NCBI GenBank assembly: GCA_023445445.1
Contig: JAEXLD010000112.1
Location: 44,926-108,925 of the forward strand
DNA length: 64,000 nucleotides
Direction of reading: 5' to 3'
DNA from: Bacillota bacterium
GTDB taxonomy: Bacteria; Bacillota; Clostridia; Clostridiales; Clostridiaceae
Shown here: piece after piece, positions 8,753 to 19,363 of the stretch
Layout: each line of letters begins with the position of its first letter
Position numbering within the stretch: the stretch's first letter is position 1
Notes under the pieces: generated by a model
What the model saw: the letters and a program-made list of their open reading frames with translations, nothing else
Told to the model about the DNA's origin: nothing
The model's database searches: none
Program-made: the position numbers and the translations under genes

Positions 8753-8803
8753 GTTATTTAGAAAAGTATATTTTCTAATTTATATCATAAGGGAGGAAAG
8801 AAC

Positions 8804-9823
8804 ATGCAAGAAAAGTTAATGTCTATTAAAGAAAGTGCATTTAATGAATTAACAAATGCAGATAGTAGCTCAAAATTAGAAGAAATAAGAGTAAAGTATT
8901 TAGGTAAAAAGGGAGAACTAACTACTATACTAAGAAGTATGGGAGGATTATCTAAAGAAGAAAGACCTATAGTTGGAAAGCTTGTTAATGAAGTTAAAAA
9001 GGAAGTAGAAGATAAGATTGAAGAAAAGCTTAATACAATTAAGGAAAAAGAAAAAAATGATAAGCTAGCTTCTGAAGTTATAGATATATCTATGCCAGGA
9101 AAGAAAAATATAGTTGGTAAGAGACATCCTCTTGATTTAACTTTAGAAAGTATGAAGGATATATTTATATCTATGGGCTTCACAGTAGAGGAAGGTCCAG
9201 AAGTAGAATTAGATTATTATAATTTCGAAGCTTTAAATATACCTAAGAATCATCCAGCAAGAAGTGAACAAGATACATTTTATATAAATGATAATTTAGT
9301 ATTAAGAACTCAAACTTCACCAGTTCAAATAAGAGTTATGGAAAATCAAGCACCTCCTATAAAAATGATAGGACCTGGTAAGGTTTATAGATCAGATGCA
9401 GTTGATGCAACTCATTCACCTATATTCTATCAAATGGAAGGATTAGTAATAGATAAGGGAGTAACTTTTGCTGATCTTAAAGGGACTTTAGAACTTTTTG
9501 CTAAGAAAATGTTTGGTGATAAGGTTAAAACTAAATTTAGACCACATCATTTCCCATTTACAGAACCTTCAGCAGAAATGGATGCAACTTGCTTCGTTTG
9601 TGAAGGTAAGGGTTGTAGAGTTTGTAAGGGAAGCGGTTGGATAGAATTATTAGGATGTGGAATGGTTCATCCACAAGTTCTTAGAAATTGTGGTATAGAT
9701 CCTGAAGTATATAGTGGTTTTGCCTTCGGATTTGGTGTAGATAGAATGGTTATGCTTAAGTATGGTATTGATGACATCAGATTATTATATGAAAGTGATA
9801 TGAGATTCTTAAATCAATTTTAA
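8804..9823 (+). CDS. pheS: Phenylalanyl-tRNA synthetase alpha subunit
   Basis: The 339-residue protein is the catalytic subunit of the alpha2-beta2 enzyme that charges tRNA-Phe. An N-terminal coiled coil (to about residue 90) is followed by the class II core: motif 2 ([13 protein letters not shown] and the [12 protein letters not shown] stretch) and motif 3 ([14 protein letters not shown]). [17 protein letters not shown] cysteine cluster at about 265-280 resembles a zinc site found in many bacterial PheS. GGGAGG precedes the ATG. The T-box leader upstream controls this gene and pheT. Confidence 0.97.
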   Translation: MQEKLMSIKESAFNELTNADSSSKLEEIRVKYLGKKGELTTILRSMGGLSKEERPIVGKLVNEVKKEVEDKIEEKLNTIKEKEKNDKLASEVIDISMPGKKNIVGKRHPLDLTLESMKDIFISMGFTVEEGPEVELDYYNFEALNIPKNHPARSEQDTFYINDNLVLRTQTSPVQIRVMENQAPPIKMIGPGKVYRSDAVDATHSPIFYQMEGLVIDKGVTFADLKGTLELFAKKMFGDKVKTKFRPHHFPFTEPSAEMDATCFVCEGKGCRVCKGSGWIELLGCGMVHPQVLRNCGIDPEVYSGFAFGFGVDRMVMLKYGIDDIRLLYESDMRFLNQF

Positions 9824-9842
9824 TTAACAGGAGGTAAAAGAT

Positions 9843-12218
9843 ATGAAAGTACCATTTAATTGGCTTAAAGATTATGTTGATGTAAATATAGATGCAAAAG
9901 AACTTGGTGATAGATTAACTTTATCAGGTTCAGCATTAGAAGAGGTAATTACTCAGGGTGATGTTATTAAAAATATTGTTACAGGTAAAATAGTAGAAAT
10001 AACACAACATCCTGATGCTGATAAATTAAAGGTTTGTCAAGTGGATATTGGAAAAGAAACAATACAAATAGTTACAGCAGCCACTAACATGAAGGAACAA
10101 GATATAGTTCCTGTTGCCCTTCACAAATCAATTTTAGCAGATGGAAGTGAAATTAAGAAAGGTAAACTTAGAGGAGTTGCATCTAATGGTATGTTTTGTT
10201 CTGAAGAGGAACTTGGCATAGCAGGAGATGAGCCAGTACATGGCCTTATGATATTACCTGCTGATGCACCTCTTGGGATGGATATAAAGGAATATTTAAA
10301 CCTTAATAAATCAATATTAGATTTTGATATTACTTCAAATAGACCAGATTGCTTAAGTATGGTTGGTATGGCAAGAGAAACAGCTGCTACATTAGGAACA
10401 TCTTATAAAATGCCGAATTTAAAGTATGAAGTAAAGGCTAGTGAAAATATTAATGATAAAATTAAAGTAGAAGTTAGAGACTCTCTATGTAGAAGATATA
10501 TGGTTAGAGGTGTTAAAAATGTTAAGGTTATGCCTTCACCAGGTTGGATGCAAGAAAGACTATTAGAAGCAGGGGTAAGACCTATAAATAATATAGTAGA
10601 TATTACTAACTTTGTTATGTTAGAAATAGGTGAACCTATGCATGCTTTTGATGCAAGAGAAATAAAAAGTGGTAAAATAGTTGTTGAAAGAGCTAAAGAA
10701 GATGAAATATTTGTTACTTTAGACGAAGTGGAAAGAAAACTAGATTCATCATTCTTATGTATTAAAGATGATGAAACTTCTATAGGATTAGCTGGTATAA
10801 TGGGTGGATTAAATTCAGAAATTCAAGAAGACACTACAGAAGTTATATTTGAAGCAGCTAATTTTGATGGAACTAATATTAGAGTTAACTCTAAAAAGTT
10901 AAACTTAAGAAGTGAAAGTTCAGCTAGATTTGAAAAAGATATAGATCCAAACTTAGCAGAAATAGCTATAAATAGAGCTTGTGCATTAATATGTGAGCTT
11001 GGTTGTGGCGAAGTTATGGAAGGAACTATAGATATATATAACTCTAAAAAGGAAGAAGGACATATTACTGTAGATTATAAATGGATAAATAAATTCTTAG
11101 GAACAGATATACCAGCAGAAGATATGAAAAAATATCTTGATTTATTAGAATTAAAAACTGAAATAAATGGAGATAATTTAGAAATAAGAATACCTACTTT
11201 TAGAATTGATATAGCTATAAAAGAAGATATAGCTGAAGAAGTTGCAAGAATTTATGGATATGATAAGATTCCTACAACTATATATAGTGTTTCAACAGGC
11301 AGAGAACCTAAGTATAAAGAAGAAGTATTAAGAGACTTAATGGTTAAAACAATGGTTGCTAGTGGATTAAATCAATCTATAAGTTATTCATTTATTTCAC
11401 CTAAGGTATTTGATAAAATTAATTTACCAGAGGATAGTGAATTAAGAAAAGTTATTAAAATAAAGAATCCATTAGGTGAAGATTACTCTGTAATGAGAAC
11501 TACTACTATTCATTCTATGATGGAATGCTTAGGAAGAAATTACTCAAGAAATAATGATTATGCAAGATTACTTGAAATAGGTAAAATTTATATTCCTAAA
11601 GAAGATGAAACAGAACTTCCAATTGAAAAAAATATCCTAACAATAGGTATGTATGGACATTGTGATTATTTAGATTTAAAAGGAATAGTAGAAAATGCTT
11701 TAGAAACTCTTGGATTAAGTAAGGTTATGTTTGCTAGAGAAAGTAATAATCCAAGTTATCATCCAGGTAAGACAGCAGCTTTAATGATAGGAAATACTAA
11801 GGTAGGTGTATTAGGAGAAGTACATCCAGACCTTTCAGAAAATTATGGAGTAGATGTGAACTGCTATTTAGCAGAACTTAATTTAGATTTATTATTTGAA
11901 TATGCTAAAATAGATAAAAAATATAAAGCTTTACCTAAGTTCCCAGCAGTTACTAGAGATATTGCTTTACTTGTAAATGATGAAGTTTTAGTTCAAGAAA
12001 TTGAAGAAACTATAAGAAAAGCAGGTGGTAATTTAGTAGAAAAGGTAGAATTATTTGATATCTACAAAGGTGCTCAAATACCAGAAGGTAAGAAGAGCAT
12101 AGCCTATGCAATAGCATATAGAGATGAAAGAAAGACATTAACTGATAATGATGTTAACAAAGTTCATGATAAGATTTTAAGAAGTCTTGAATATAAGCTT
12201 GGAGCTACATTAAGATAA
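9843..12218 (+). CDS. pheT: Phenylalanyl-tRNA synthetase beta subunit
   Basis: The 791-residue length is typical of bacterial PheT. An EMAP/OB-type tRNA-binding domain lies at about residues 40-150 ([21 protein letters not shown]). The B3/B4 editing region follows at about 200-390 ([18 protein letters not shown]), then the B5 domain at about 400-475. A catalytic-like core and a ferredoxin-fold anticodon domain form the end ([12 protein letters not shown]). AGGAGG precedes the ATG, 19 bases after pheS, so both are made from the T-box transcript. Confidence 0.97.
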   Translation: MKVPFNWLKDYVDVNIDAKELGDRLTLSGSALEEVITQGDVIKNIVTGKIVEITQHPDADKLKVCQVDIGKETIQIVTAATNMKEQDIVPVALHKSILADGSEIKKGKLRGVASNGMFCSEEELGIAGDEPVHGLMILPADAPLGMDIKEYLNLNKSILDFDITSNRPDCLSMVGMARETAATLGTSYKMPNLKYEVKASENINDKIKVEVRDSLCRRYMVRGVKNVKVMPSPGWMQERLLEAGVRPINNIVDITNFVMLEIGEPMHAFDAREIKSGKIVVERAKEDEIFVTLDEVERKLDSSFLCIKDDETSIGLAGIMGGLNSEIQEDTTEVIFEAANFDGTNIRVNSKKLNLRSESSARFEKDIDPNLAEIAINRACALICELGCGEVMEGTIDIYNSKKEEGHITVDYKWINKFLGTDIPAEDMKKYLDLLELKTEINGDNLEIRIPTFRIDIAIKEDIAEEVARIYGYDKIPTTIYSVSTGREPKYKEEVLRDLMVKTMVASGLNQSISYSFISPKVFDKINLPEDSELRKVIKIKNPLGEDYSVMRTTTIHSMMECLGRNYSRNNDYARLLEIGKIYIPKEDETELPIEKNILTIGMYGHCDYLDLKGIVENALETLGLSKVMFARESNNPSYHPGKTAALMIGNTKVGVLGEVHPDLSENYGVDVNCYLAELNLDLLFEYAKIDKKYKALPKFPAVTRDIALLVNDEVLVQEIEETIRKAGGNLVEKVELFDIYKGAQIPEGKKSIAYAIAYRDERKTLTDNDVNKVHDKILRSLEYKLGATLR

Positions 12219-12244
12219 AAATTAATATAATAAAAAATTAAATT

Positions 12245-12345
12245 GTGCTGTCGCAAATTAGAGATAACTTAATGTAAATATAAGATTAATAATATTTATT
12301 AATCTTATATTATCATTTTTAGTTTTTCGTTATTTGCGATAGCTC
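12245..12345. repeat. Nested intergenic hairpin sharing the GTGCTGTCGCA arm
   Basis: The left arm GTGCTGTCGCAAAT (12245-12258) pairs with ATTTGCGATAGCTC (12332-12345) with one mismatch and one G-U. Inside lies a second perfect inverted repeat, ATATAAGATTAAT (12278-12290) with ATTAATCTTATAT (12298-12310). The outer arm is shared with the hairpin at 2886-2930. It may terminate pheT transcription, although no T run follows directly. Confidence 0.55.
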
Positions 12346-12379
12346 TATTATTTTAATTACAATTACTAAAGGAGATTAT

Positions 12380-13189
12380 ATGAAATACATAATTAATTTA
12401 CTAAAAGGGATGGTCATAGGTATCTCTAATATTATTCCAGGAGTTAGTGGTGGGACTATGGCTGTTGTTATGGGGATATATGACAAAATAATACATTCAG
12501 TTAATAATTTTTTTAAGGATGTAAAGAAGAATATATTATTTTTAGGAACATTAGCTATTGGAGCCATTACTGGAATTTTATTATTTACAAATGTAATTGA
12601 TTATTTAATTAAAAATTATAATGAACAAACTAATTTTTTCTTTATAGGATTAATAATGGGAACAATCCCTTTATTATATAGTAGAGCTATTAAAACAAAA
12701 ATAAAAGCTGGAAATCTTACAGCATTAATTGTAGGTTTTGTTATAGTTGCAGCTTTAGGAATATTAGAAAAAATAAATCCAGAGGCTGCCTTATTAAGCA
12801 GTATTTTCAAAGCAAATTCAATAGGATTTTTTATAGCAGGCTTTATAGCAGCTGCTACAATGATATTACCAGGAATAAGTGGATCTTTTATACTTCTATT
12901 AATTGGCTTATATGAACCAATTATAGAATCTGTTAAAAATTTTAATTTACTAAATATTGGATTAGTTGGATTTGGAGTTTTAGTTGGATTTTTATTAATG
13001 ACAAAATTAATAGAGAAAATATTTAACAAGTATCCTCAAACTGCTTATTGTATTATATTAGGTTTAGTTATAGGATCAATATTTGTTATATATCCAGGTT
13101 TTACTTTGGGAATAATGGGTATAGTATCCATAGTTACACTTATTATAGGCTTTTTATTAGCTTACTTTATAGGTAAGAATGAAAATTAA
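12380..13189 (+). CDS. popT: DUF368 membrane protein, polyprenyl-phosphate transporter PopT family
   Basis: The 269-residue membrane protein has about eight hydrophobic segments and the two inverted DUF368 signatures, NIIPGVSGGTMAV near residue 17 and MILPGISGSFILL near residue 163. DUF368 proteins (PopT) have been shown in other bacteria to return undecaprenyl phosphate across the membrane for reuse in wall and surface-polymer synthesis. AAGGAGA precedes the ATG. The gene stands alone between two hairpins. Confidence 0.85.
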   Translation: MKYIINLLKGMVIGISNIIPGVSGGTMAVVMGIYDKIIHSVNNFFKDVKKNILFLGTLAIGAITGILLFTNVIDYLIKNYNEQTNFFFIGLIMGTIPLLYSRAIKTKIKAGNLTALIVGFVIVAALGILEKINPEAALLSSIFKANSIGFFIAGFIAAATMILPGISGSFILLLIGLYEPIIESVKNFNLLNIGLVGFGVLVGFLLMTKLIEKIFNKYPQTAYCIILGLVIGSIFVIYPGFTLGIMGIVSIVTLIIGFLLAYFIGKNEN

Positions 13190-13249
13190 ATAATACAAGG
13201 CTTTATTTTATAAATATAATAAAAGAAAATATTCTATTAAATTATAAGT

Positions 13250-13305
13250 AGATAAATACTATATTAAATTAACTTGATTAAATAATATAGTATTTATCTC
13301 TTTTT
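13250..13305 (+). terminator. Terminator after popT
   Basis: AGATAAATACTATATTA (13250-13266) and TAATATAGTATTTATCT (13283-13299) pair perfectly over 17 bases, followed by CTTTTT. Confidence 0.75.
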
Positions 13306-13403
13306 ATAATTAGATTTATAATTAGATTATATTTTCTTATACATACTATGGCATATTTATGTTAAAATTAGATTAACTAATTATTATGTTAATGAGGTGT
13401 GTT

Positions 13404-14054
13404 ATGAGTACAGTTACTATAAATATAAATGGAATGGATTATAATTTAAGAGGAAGAGAAAGTGAAGAATATTTAGCTGAAATAGCTAAGTATGTAGATG
13501 GAAAAGTTAGGGATATAATGGCAAGTAATAGAAAATTAAGCACTACTGCAGGTGCAACCTTAGTTGCTTTAAATATAGCAGATGAATTATTTAAGTCTGA
13601 TGAAGAAGTGGAAACATTAATAAAGAAAAATACTTCCTTAGAGGAGAGAAATGCCACTCTTAAAGAGCGACTAAAAGAATTAAGGGATGATACTGAAAAT
13701 ATTGAAGTGCTAAAGAAGGTTATAGAAGACTTAAAAAGTGAAAATATAATTCTTACAGAAGAAAATAAAAATTATTGTAAAGAGATTGAAGAACTTAGAA
13801 ATAATGCTGCATTAAAAGAAACTGTGGATGATTATAAAGAAAAATTTGTGAAATTAAGTGAAGAATATAAAATAATGGAAGAAGATTATAAAAAGATTAA
13901 ATCTCAAAGGGAAAACCTAAAAAGGCTAAATAAAGATACTAAATTTCAATTACAAAATTTAAAGTATAAAGTACTAGATTTAGAAAAAAAATTAATTGAT
14001 TCTCAAGTAGAATTAGCTGTAGAAAAAAAGAGAGGTAATTTACTTTTAAAGTAG
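13404..14054 (+). CDS. zapA: Cell division protein ZapA with long coiled-coil extension
   Basis: The first 80 residues match ZapA, which bundles FtsZ filaments at midcell: TVTININGMDYNLRG, then SEEYLAEIAKYVDGKV and TTAGATLVALNIADELFK. The remaining 135 or so residues form an almost continuous charged heptad coiled coil, making this protein about 216 residues against roughly 85-110 in most ZapA. The ATG at 13404 follows GAGGTG; an upstream TTG-type extension would include that site. In B. subtilis zapA also lies a few genes before mutS2. Confidence 0.85.
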   Translation: MSTVTININGMDYNLRGRESEEYLAEIAKYVDGKVRDIMASNRKLSTTAGATLVALNIADELFKSDEEVETLIKKNTSLEERNATLKERLKELRDDTENIEVLKKVIEDLKSENIILTEENKNYCKEIEELRNNAALKETVDDYKEKFVKLSEEYKIMEEDYKKIKSQRENLKRLNKDTKFQLQNLKYKVLDLEKKLIDSQVELAVEKKRGNLLLK

Positions 14055-14196
14055 ATTATAAGAAATAAATTACAATATTATCTTATAGTATATTTATAAC
14101 AGTTATCTAATTATACCATAGAAAAAAATCTAGAATTATGTTATATATTATAATAAAGATTTTAGATTACTATACTAAAGTTTAGGAGAAGTATTT

Positions 14197-16548
14197 ATGA
14201 AAAAAGTTGAAATTTTAGCTCCAGCTGGGAGCATGGAAAGTCTTATAGCTGCTATGAATAAGGGAGCAGATGCTATATATTTAGGTGGTAATAAGTTTTC
14301 AGCAAGAGCATATGCCTCTAATTTTGATAATGACAATATGATAAAAGCAGTAGATTATGCACATAGCTATGGGGCTAAAGTTTATGTAACATTAAATACT
14401 ATTTTAAAAGAAAATGAAATTGAAGAAGCTGTAAGATATGTTGGCTTTTTATATGAAATAGGAGTAGATGCTATAATTATACAAGACTTGGGTTTATTTA
14501 AAAGAGTGAAAGAAGATTATCCCGATTTTGAAATTCATGCATCAACTCAAATGACAATACACAATGGTGAAGGGGCTTTATTTTTTAAGGAAAAGGGATT
14601 TCATAGAATAGTTTTATCTAGGGAACTGTCATTAGATGAAATTAAATATATTTCTACAGATTTAGGGATAGAAACGGAGATTTTTGTTCATGGAGCCTTA
14701 TGTGTATCTTATTCAGGACAGTGTCTTATGAGCTCAATGATAGGTGGAAGAAGTGGAAACAGAGGAAGATGCGCTCAGCCTTGTAGAATGGAATATACTT
14801 TAAAAGGAGAGAATTCAGGAGAAAAGAAGGCATATTTATTAAGTCCTAAGGATATATGTACAATTGAAAGTATTGGAGATATTATAGATTCAGGAGCATA
14901 TTCTTTAAAGATTGAAGGTAGAATGAAAAGGCCAGAATATGTAGCTGGTGTAGTTGATAATTATAAAAAGGCAGTAGAAAAAGAATTATATAAGACGGAG
15001 TATAATGTTTCTAAGGGAAAGAGAGAATTAATGCAACTATTTAATAGAGGAGGATTCTCAACTGCATATTTACACAAAAATTTAGGTAAGGATATGATGA
15101 GCTTTAATAGCCCAAGAAATACGGGGTTACCTTTAGGTAGAATTGAAAAAAATGGTGAGATATTATTAAAAGAGAACATTAATATAGGGGATGGCTTCAG
15201 ATTTAGGGAAACTGGATATAATATTAATAAGATTATAAAAGATGGGAAAGAAGTTAATAAAGCAAATAGAGGAGAAAGAGTTAAGATCTTCCCAACTGCA
15301 TATAAGGTTGGGGATGAAATATTTAAATCTTCAGATAAGATGCTTTTTGATTCCCTAGAGGACTCACTAATTCCTTTTAATAGAAAGATTAATATTAAGG
15401 CAGAAGTTATATTTAAAGTATCGGAACCTATGAAGTTAATTATCAATTATAGGGATAAGGAATATGTATTCTTTGGAGAAAAGGTAGAAAAGGCAGAAAG
15501 AAAGCCTTTAAGTAAGGAAAGAATAATTGAATCATTAATAAAATCCTCTGAAAGTGCTTTTAAGATTGAAGAAGTTGAATTTATTGACTTTGAAGAAGGA
15601 TTTTTAAGGATACGTGATTTAAATAGTTTAAGAAGAGAGGCTTTAGAGGGCCTTCAAAAGTCTATAATTAAATCTTTTAGAAGAAGAAGACCGGAGAAGA
15701 ATATAAAAACTAATGAAAAATCTAATAAATCTACGGACTTAAATATATTATATCAATGCGTAACAAAAGAACAATTAAGTGCTTTATTAGATGAAGGAAT
15801 TAAAGATATTGCTGTTGATGTCTTTAATAGAGACAAAGATGCATTAAAGATTAATGATATAAAGAATATAAGTAATATTCAGGGATTAAACATATATTTG
15901 AAGGTTCCTAATATAATAAAGAGTGAATTTAATAGTGTTGTTAATATAATTGAAAAAGTTAAAGATCAAATAAAAGGAATAGTTACAGTTAATGTTGGTA
16001 TTATAAGAAAGTATCAAAAGGAACTTAATATAATTGGAGATTATAAGCTAAATATAATAAATTCAGAGGCTTTAAAATTCTATCAAAGGGAATTAGCTGT
16101 TCCAACAATTAGTCTTGAATTAAATAGAAAAGAAATAAAGGATCTACTAAAAAATAACACTGGCAATGTTCAAGGAATTATTTATGGTAAAACTGAGCTT
16201 ATGATAAGTGAATATTGTCCTATTGGAAGTACCTTTGGAGAAAAATCTAGCTGCAAAGAATGTAATATAGCTTGTTCTAGGGATAAATTTATTTTAATTG
16301 ATAGAATGAAAGAAAAATTTAGAGTAATGACAGATATATTTTGTAGGAGTTATATATTAAATCCCAAAGCAATAAATCTTATAGATGAAAAAGAAGACTT
16401 AATTAATCTTGGAATTAATTCTTTTAGAGTTGAATTTAGAGATGAAGACTATGAAGAAGTAAAAAAGGTTTTAGGAATGATTAAGGGAAAAGAGATAATA
16501 AATTCTAAAGAATATACTAAAGGTCATTATAGAAGAGGAATAGAATAG
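14197..16548 (+). CDS. U32 family protein with DUF3656 domain (RlhA-like)
   Basis: The 783-residue protein begins with the U32 signature VEILAPAGSMESLIAAMNKG and carries the conserved cysteine segment NRGRCAQPCRM near residue 190, with further cysteines late in the protein (SSCKECNIACSRD). U32 proteins annotated as peptidases are now mainly known as RNA hydroxylation factors (RlhA for 23S rRNA, TrhP for tRNA). The long middle domain resembles DUF3656 of RlhA. The exact RNA target is uncertain. The small broken membrane gene starts four bases after the stop. Confidence 0.82.
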   Translation: MKKVEILAPAGSMESLIAAMNKGADAIYLGGNKFSARAYASNFDNDNMIKAVDYAHSYGAKVYVTLNTILKENEIEEAVRYVGFLYEIGVDAIIIQDLGLFKRVKEDYPDFEIHASTQMTIHNGEGALFFKEKGFHRIVLSRELSLDEIKYISTDLGIETEIFVHGALCVSYSGQCLMSSMIGGRSGNRGRCAQPCRMEYTLKGENSGEKKAYLLSPKDICTIESIGDIIDSGAYSLKIEGRMKRPEYVAGVVDNYKKAVEKELYKTEYNVSKGKRELMQLFNRGGFSTAYLHKNLGKDMMSFNSPRNTGLPLGRIEKNGEILLKENINIGDGFRFRETGYNINKIIKDGKEVNKANRGERVKIFPTAYKVGDEIFKSSDKMLFDSLEDSLIPFNRKINIKAEVIFKVSEPMKLIINYRDKEYVFFGEKVEKAERKPLSKERIIESLIKSSESAFKIEEVEFIDFEEGFLRIRDLNSLRREALEGLQKSIIKSFRRRRPEKNIKTNEKSNKSTDLNILYQCVTKEQLSALLDEGIKDIAVDVFNRDKDALKINDIKNISNIQGLNIYLKVPNIIKSEFNSVVNIIEKVKDQIKGIVTVNVGIIRKYQKELNIIGDYKLNIINSEALKFYQRELAVPTISLELNRKEIKDLLKNNTGNVQGIIYGKTELMISEYCPIGSTFGEKSSCKECNIACSRDKFILIDRMKEKFRVMTDIFCRSYILNPKAINLIDEKEDLINLGINSFRVEFRDEDYEEVKKVLGMIKGKEIINSKEYTKGHYRRGIE

Positions 16549-16552
16549 ATAT

Positions 16553-16912
16553 ATGAGTTTATTAATAAGTATTATTTTTATTACTGCTACTATAGTGGTA
16601 AATTTTATGTTTATATTTTCAACAAGAAAATATAAATATTATAAGCCGGTAATAGAATTAGGGCATAAAGCTAAAATAGAATGTATGACTTCATTAAATA
16701 AATTTTGAAAAAAAGAAATTCTTATAGTAGCTATAGGAATAACATTATGTTTTTTATCAATTTTTATTGATGTTAATAATAGGATTATATTAGGGACATT
16801 TTTTACCTTAAGTATTTTATATAGTTTTATTGACATTATATGGGGAATTTATAATTATAAAAGTTTTAATAAAAGTATTAATAATTTACTTAATAAAACT
16901 AGTAAATTATAA
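16553..16912 (+). pseudogene. Small membrane protein gene interrupted by an in-frame TGA
   Basis: One reading frame runs from ATG 16553 to TAA 16910-16912 and is broken only by TGA at 16706-16708, codon 52. Before it lie a hydrophobic N-terminal helix and a basic loop ending in CMTSLNKF. After it the same frame continues KKEILIVAIGITL with two more hydrophobic segments and a hydrophilic tail, about 119 residues in all. A single TGG-to-TGA change would explain the break. It sits snugly between the U32 gene and mutS2 and looks recently inactivated or mis-sequenced. The family is not recognised. Confidence 0.65.
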
Positions 16913-16924
16913 AAAGGAGAGAAT

Positions 16925-19282
16925 ATGCAAGAAAGAACTCTTAAAGTATTAGAATTTAATAAAATTAAAGATAAATTAAAAGAATATGCTATAACTGCTA
17001 GCAGTAAAGAAATTATTGAAAAACTAAAACCTTACGAAACAGTTTATGAAGTAAAAAGGAAGTTACAAGAAACAGATGAAGCATTGGACCTTTTAATTAC
17101 AAAAGGGAATCCTCCTTTTGAAGGTTTGCATGACGTAAAAGAAGGTGTTGAAAGAGCAAAAAAAGGTGGCATATTATCTACAGGGCAACTATTAAAAATA
17201 GGTGGCATGCTTAAATGTTCAAGAAGATTTAAAGATTATATATCAAGAAGAGATGATGAAAAACCTCATTTAATATTAGAAGATCTTGCTTATATTCTTA
17301 CACCTGTGAAATCATTAGAAGATATTATTGAATTATCAATAATATCAGAAGATGAAATTAGCGACAAAGCAAGTAGTGCTTTAAGTTCAATTAGAAGAAA
17401 TTTAAAGGAAAAGAATTTATCAGTTAGAGATAAGATAAATTCTATAGTAAGATCAAATGCTAAATATTTACAAGACTCTCTATATACTATGAGAGGAGAT
17501 AGATATGTATTACCTGTAAAAGCAGAATATAAAAGTGCAGTTCCTGGTCTTGTACATGATCAAAGTTCTACTGGAGCTACTCTTTTTATAGAACCGATGA
17601 GTCTTGTTAATTTAAATAATGAAATAAAAGAGCTTAAGCTTAAAGAAAAAGCAGAAATAGAAAGAATATTAATGGACTTATCTAATAGGGTTTTTGAAGT
17701 AATAGAAACTGTTGAAAGTAATTTTAATATACTTACAGAATTAGATTTTATTTTTGCAAAAGGTAAATATGGATCAAGTCTAAATGCAATATGTCCAGAT
17801 GTAAATGAAGATAAAAGCTTTGATATAATTCAAGGAAGACATCCTCTTATTGATCCTAAATTTGTAGTTCCATCAGATATATATTTAGGCAAAGAGTTTA
17901 GCACTTTAATGATAACTGGACCAAATACAGGAGGTAAAACTGTTACCTTAAAAACTGTAGGATTACTACACTTAATGGCATTAAGTGGTCTTTTAATTCC
18001 AGCTAGAGATAACTCTAGTATAAGCTTTTTCAAAAGCATATTTGCAGATATTGGAGATGAACAAAGTATAGAGCAATCATTATCAACATTTTCTTCTCAT
18101 ATGACAAGTATAGTTAAGATAATGGAAAGTGCCGATGATGACTCTTTAGTTTTATTTGATGAAATAGGATCTGGTACTGATCCTACAGAAGGAGCTGCTC
18201 TTGCTATTGCTATATTAGAAACTTTAAGAGAGCAAGGAGCAAGGATTATTGCAACCACTCATTATAGTGAGTTAAAGGGCTATGCATTAAGAACTTCAGG
18301 TATAGAGAATGCTTCTGTAGAGTTTGATGTGGAAACCCTAAAGCCAACTTATAGATTATTAATAGGTATTCCAGGTAAATCCAATGCTTTTGAAATATCA
18401 AAGAGACTAGGGCTAAGGGAAGATGTAATATCTAAAGCCAGAGAAAATATATCTTCAGAGAATCTACAATTTGAAGATTTAATTAGAGATTTACAAGAAA
18501 AAAGTATTATAGCTAATAGAGATGCTAGAGAAGCAAAAAAATTAAAAAATGAAGCAGATGAACTTAAAAAGAAATATGATGAAAAGCTAAAGAGATTAGA
18601 TGAAATAAGGGATAAGGCTTATAGTGAAGCAAGACATGAAGCAAAAAATATAATTTCAAAAGCTAAAGACGAAGCTGATGAAATATTAAAGACTATGAGA
18701 GAATTAGAAAAGTTAGGTATATCTCAAGGTGGTAGAGCAAGGCTTGAAGAAGAAAGAAAAAAACTTAAGGATAGTCTAGAAAATAAAGAAGCTTCATTAA
18801 TTAAGGAAAGAGAAAATAATGGTGAAGTTATAGATAAGGTTACCTTAGGAATGGATGCTTATTTACCATCATTAAATCAAAATGTAATTATTATTTCAAT
18901 GCCTGATTCTAGAGGAGAAGTTCAAGTAGAGGCTGGAATAATGAAAATAAACGTTAAACTTAAGGACTTAAGAAAATTAAAAAATACAAATATTAAAAAA
19001 GAAAAAAAGAAAAGAGAGTTGAATTTAAACTTAAAATCTGTAGACAGTAGAGTAGATTTAAGGGGCATGGATTCAGAAGAAGCGTGCTATAAAGCAGATA
19101 AGTATTTAGATGAAGCATATATGTCTAATTTAGGTGAAGTAACTATTGTCCACGGTAAGGGAACAGGAGTTTTAAGAAAAGCTATTAATGATATGCTTAA
19201 AAGACATCCACATGTAAAAAGTTATAGACTTGGTGAATATGGTGAAGGTGGAGATGGCGTTACTATAGTAATACTGAAATAA
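16925..19282 (+). CDS. mutS2: MutS2 ATPase/endonuclease
   Basis: The 785-residue protein has the MutS2 order: a lever/clamp region, an ATPase core with Walker A GPNTGGKTVTL near residue 331, the DEIGSGTDPTEGAA Walker B and signature, a charged coiled coil at about 510-620, and a C-terminal Smr domain (VDLRGMDSEEA and the HGKGTGVLR loop). In Firmicutes MutS2 acts on recombination intermediates and on collided ribosomes. AAAGGAGAG precedes the ATG. It follows the broken membrane gene by 12 bases and ends with its own terminator. Confidence 0.96.
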   Translation: MQERTLKVLEFNKIKDKLKEYAITASSKEIIEKLKPYETVYEVKRKLQETDEALDLLITKGNPPFEGLHDVKEGVERAKKGGILSTGQLLKIGGMLKCSRRFKDYISRRDDEKPHLILEDLAYILTPVKSLEDIIELSIISEDEISDKASSALSSIRRNLKEKNLSVRDKINSIVRSNAKYLQDSLYTMRGDRYVLPVKAEYKSAVPGLVHDQSSTGATLFIEPMSLVNLNNEIKELKLKEKAEIERILMDLSNRVFEVIETVESNFNILTELDFIFAKGKYGSSLNAICPDVNEDKSFDIIQGRHPLIDPKFVVPSDIYLGKEFSTLMITGPNTGGKTVTLKTVGLLHLMALSGLLIPARDNSSISFFKSIFADIGDEQSIEQSLSTFSSHMTSIVKIMESADDDSLVLFDEIGSGTDPTEGAALAIAILETLREQGARIIATTHYSELKGYALRTSGIENASVEFDVETLKPTYRLLIGIPGKSNAFEISKRLGLREDVISKARENISSENLQFEDLIRDLQEKSIIANRDAREAKKLKNEADELKKKYDEKLKRLDEIRDKAYSEARHEAKNIISKAKDEADEILKTMRELEKLGISQGGRARLEEERKKLKDSLENKEASLIKERENNGEVIDKVTLGMDAYLPSLNQNVIIISMPDSRGEVQVEAGIMKINVKLKDLRKLKNTNIKKEKKKRELNLNLKSVDSRVDLRGMDSEEACYKADKYLDEAYMSNLGEVTIVHGKGTGVLRKAINDMLKRHPHVKSYRLGEYGEGGDGVTIVILK

Positions 19283-19302
19283 TTAAAATTAAATTAAAAT
19301 AG

Positions 19303-19331
19303 GAGACTCGTTTTTTTCGGGTCTCTTTTTA
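19303..19331 (+). terminator. Terminator of mutS2
   Basis: GAGACTCG (19303-19310) and CGGGTCTC (19318-19325) pair around a loop of seven T and are followed by five T. A TGGTATAAT extended -10 box (core 19335-19340) for the next gene follows directly. Confidence 0.8.
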
Positions 19332-19363
19332 TGGTATAATAATGTGTGGAAAGAGGTGTCAAT

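Noticed and set aside
16706..16708. TGA as selenocysteine codon
   Set aside because: No obvious SECIS-like stem follows, the context is a membrane loop, and a Trp-to-stop change is simpler.
16639..16836. Minus-strand open frame across the TGA-split gene
   Set aside because: The plus frame shows membrane helices on both sides of the TGA and fits the operon direction; the minus frame has no site.
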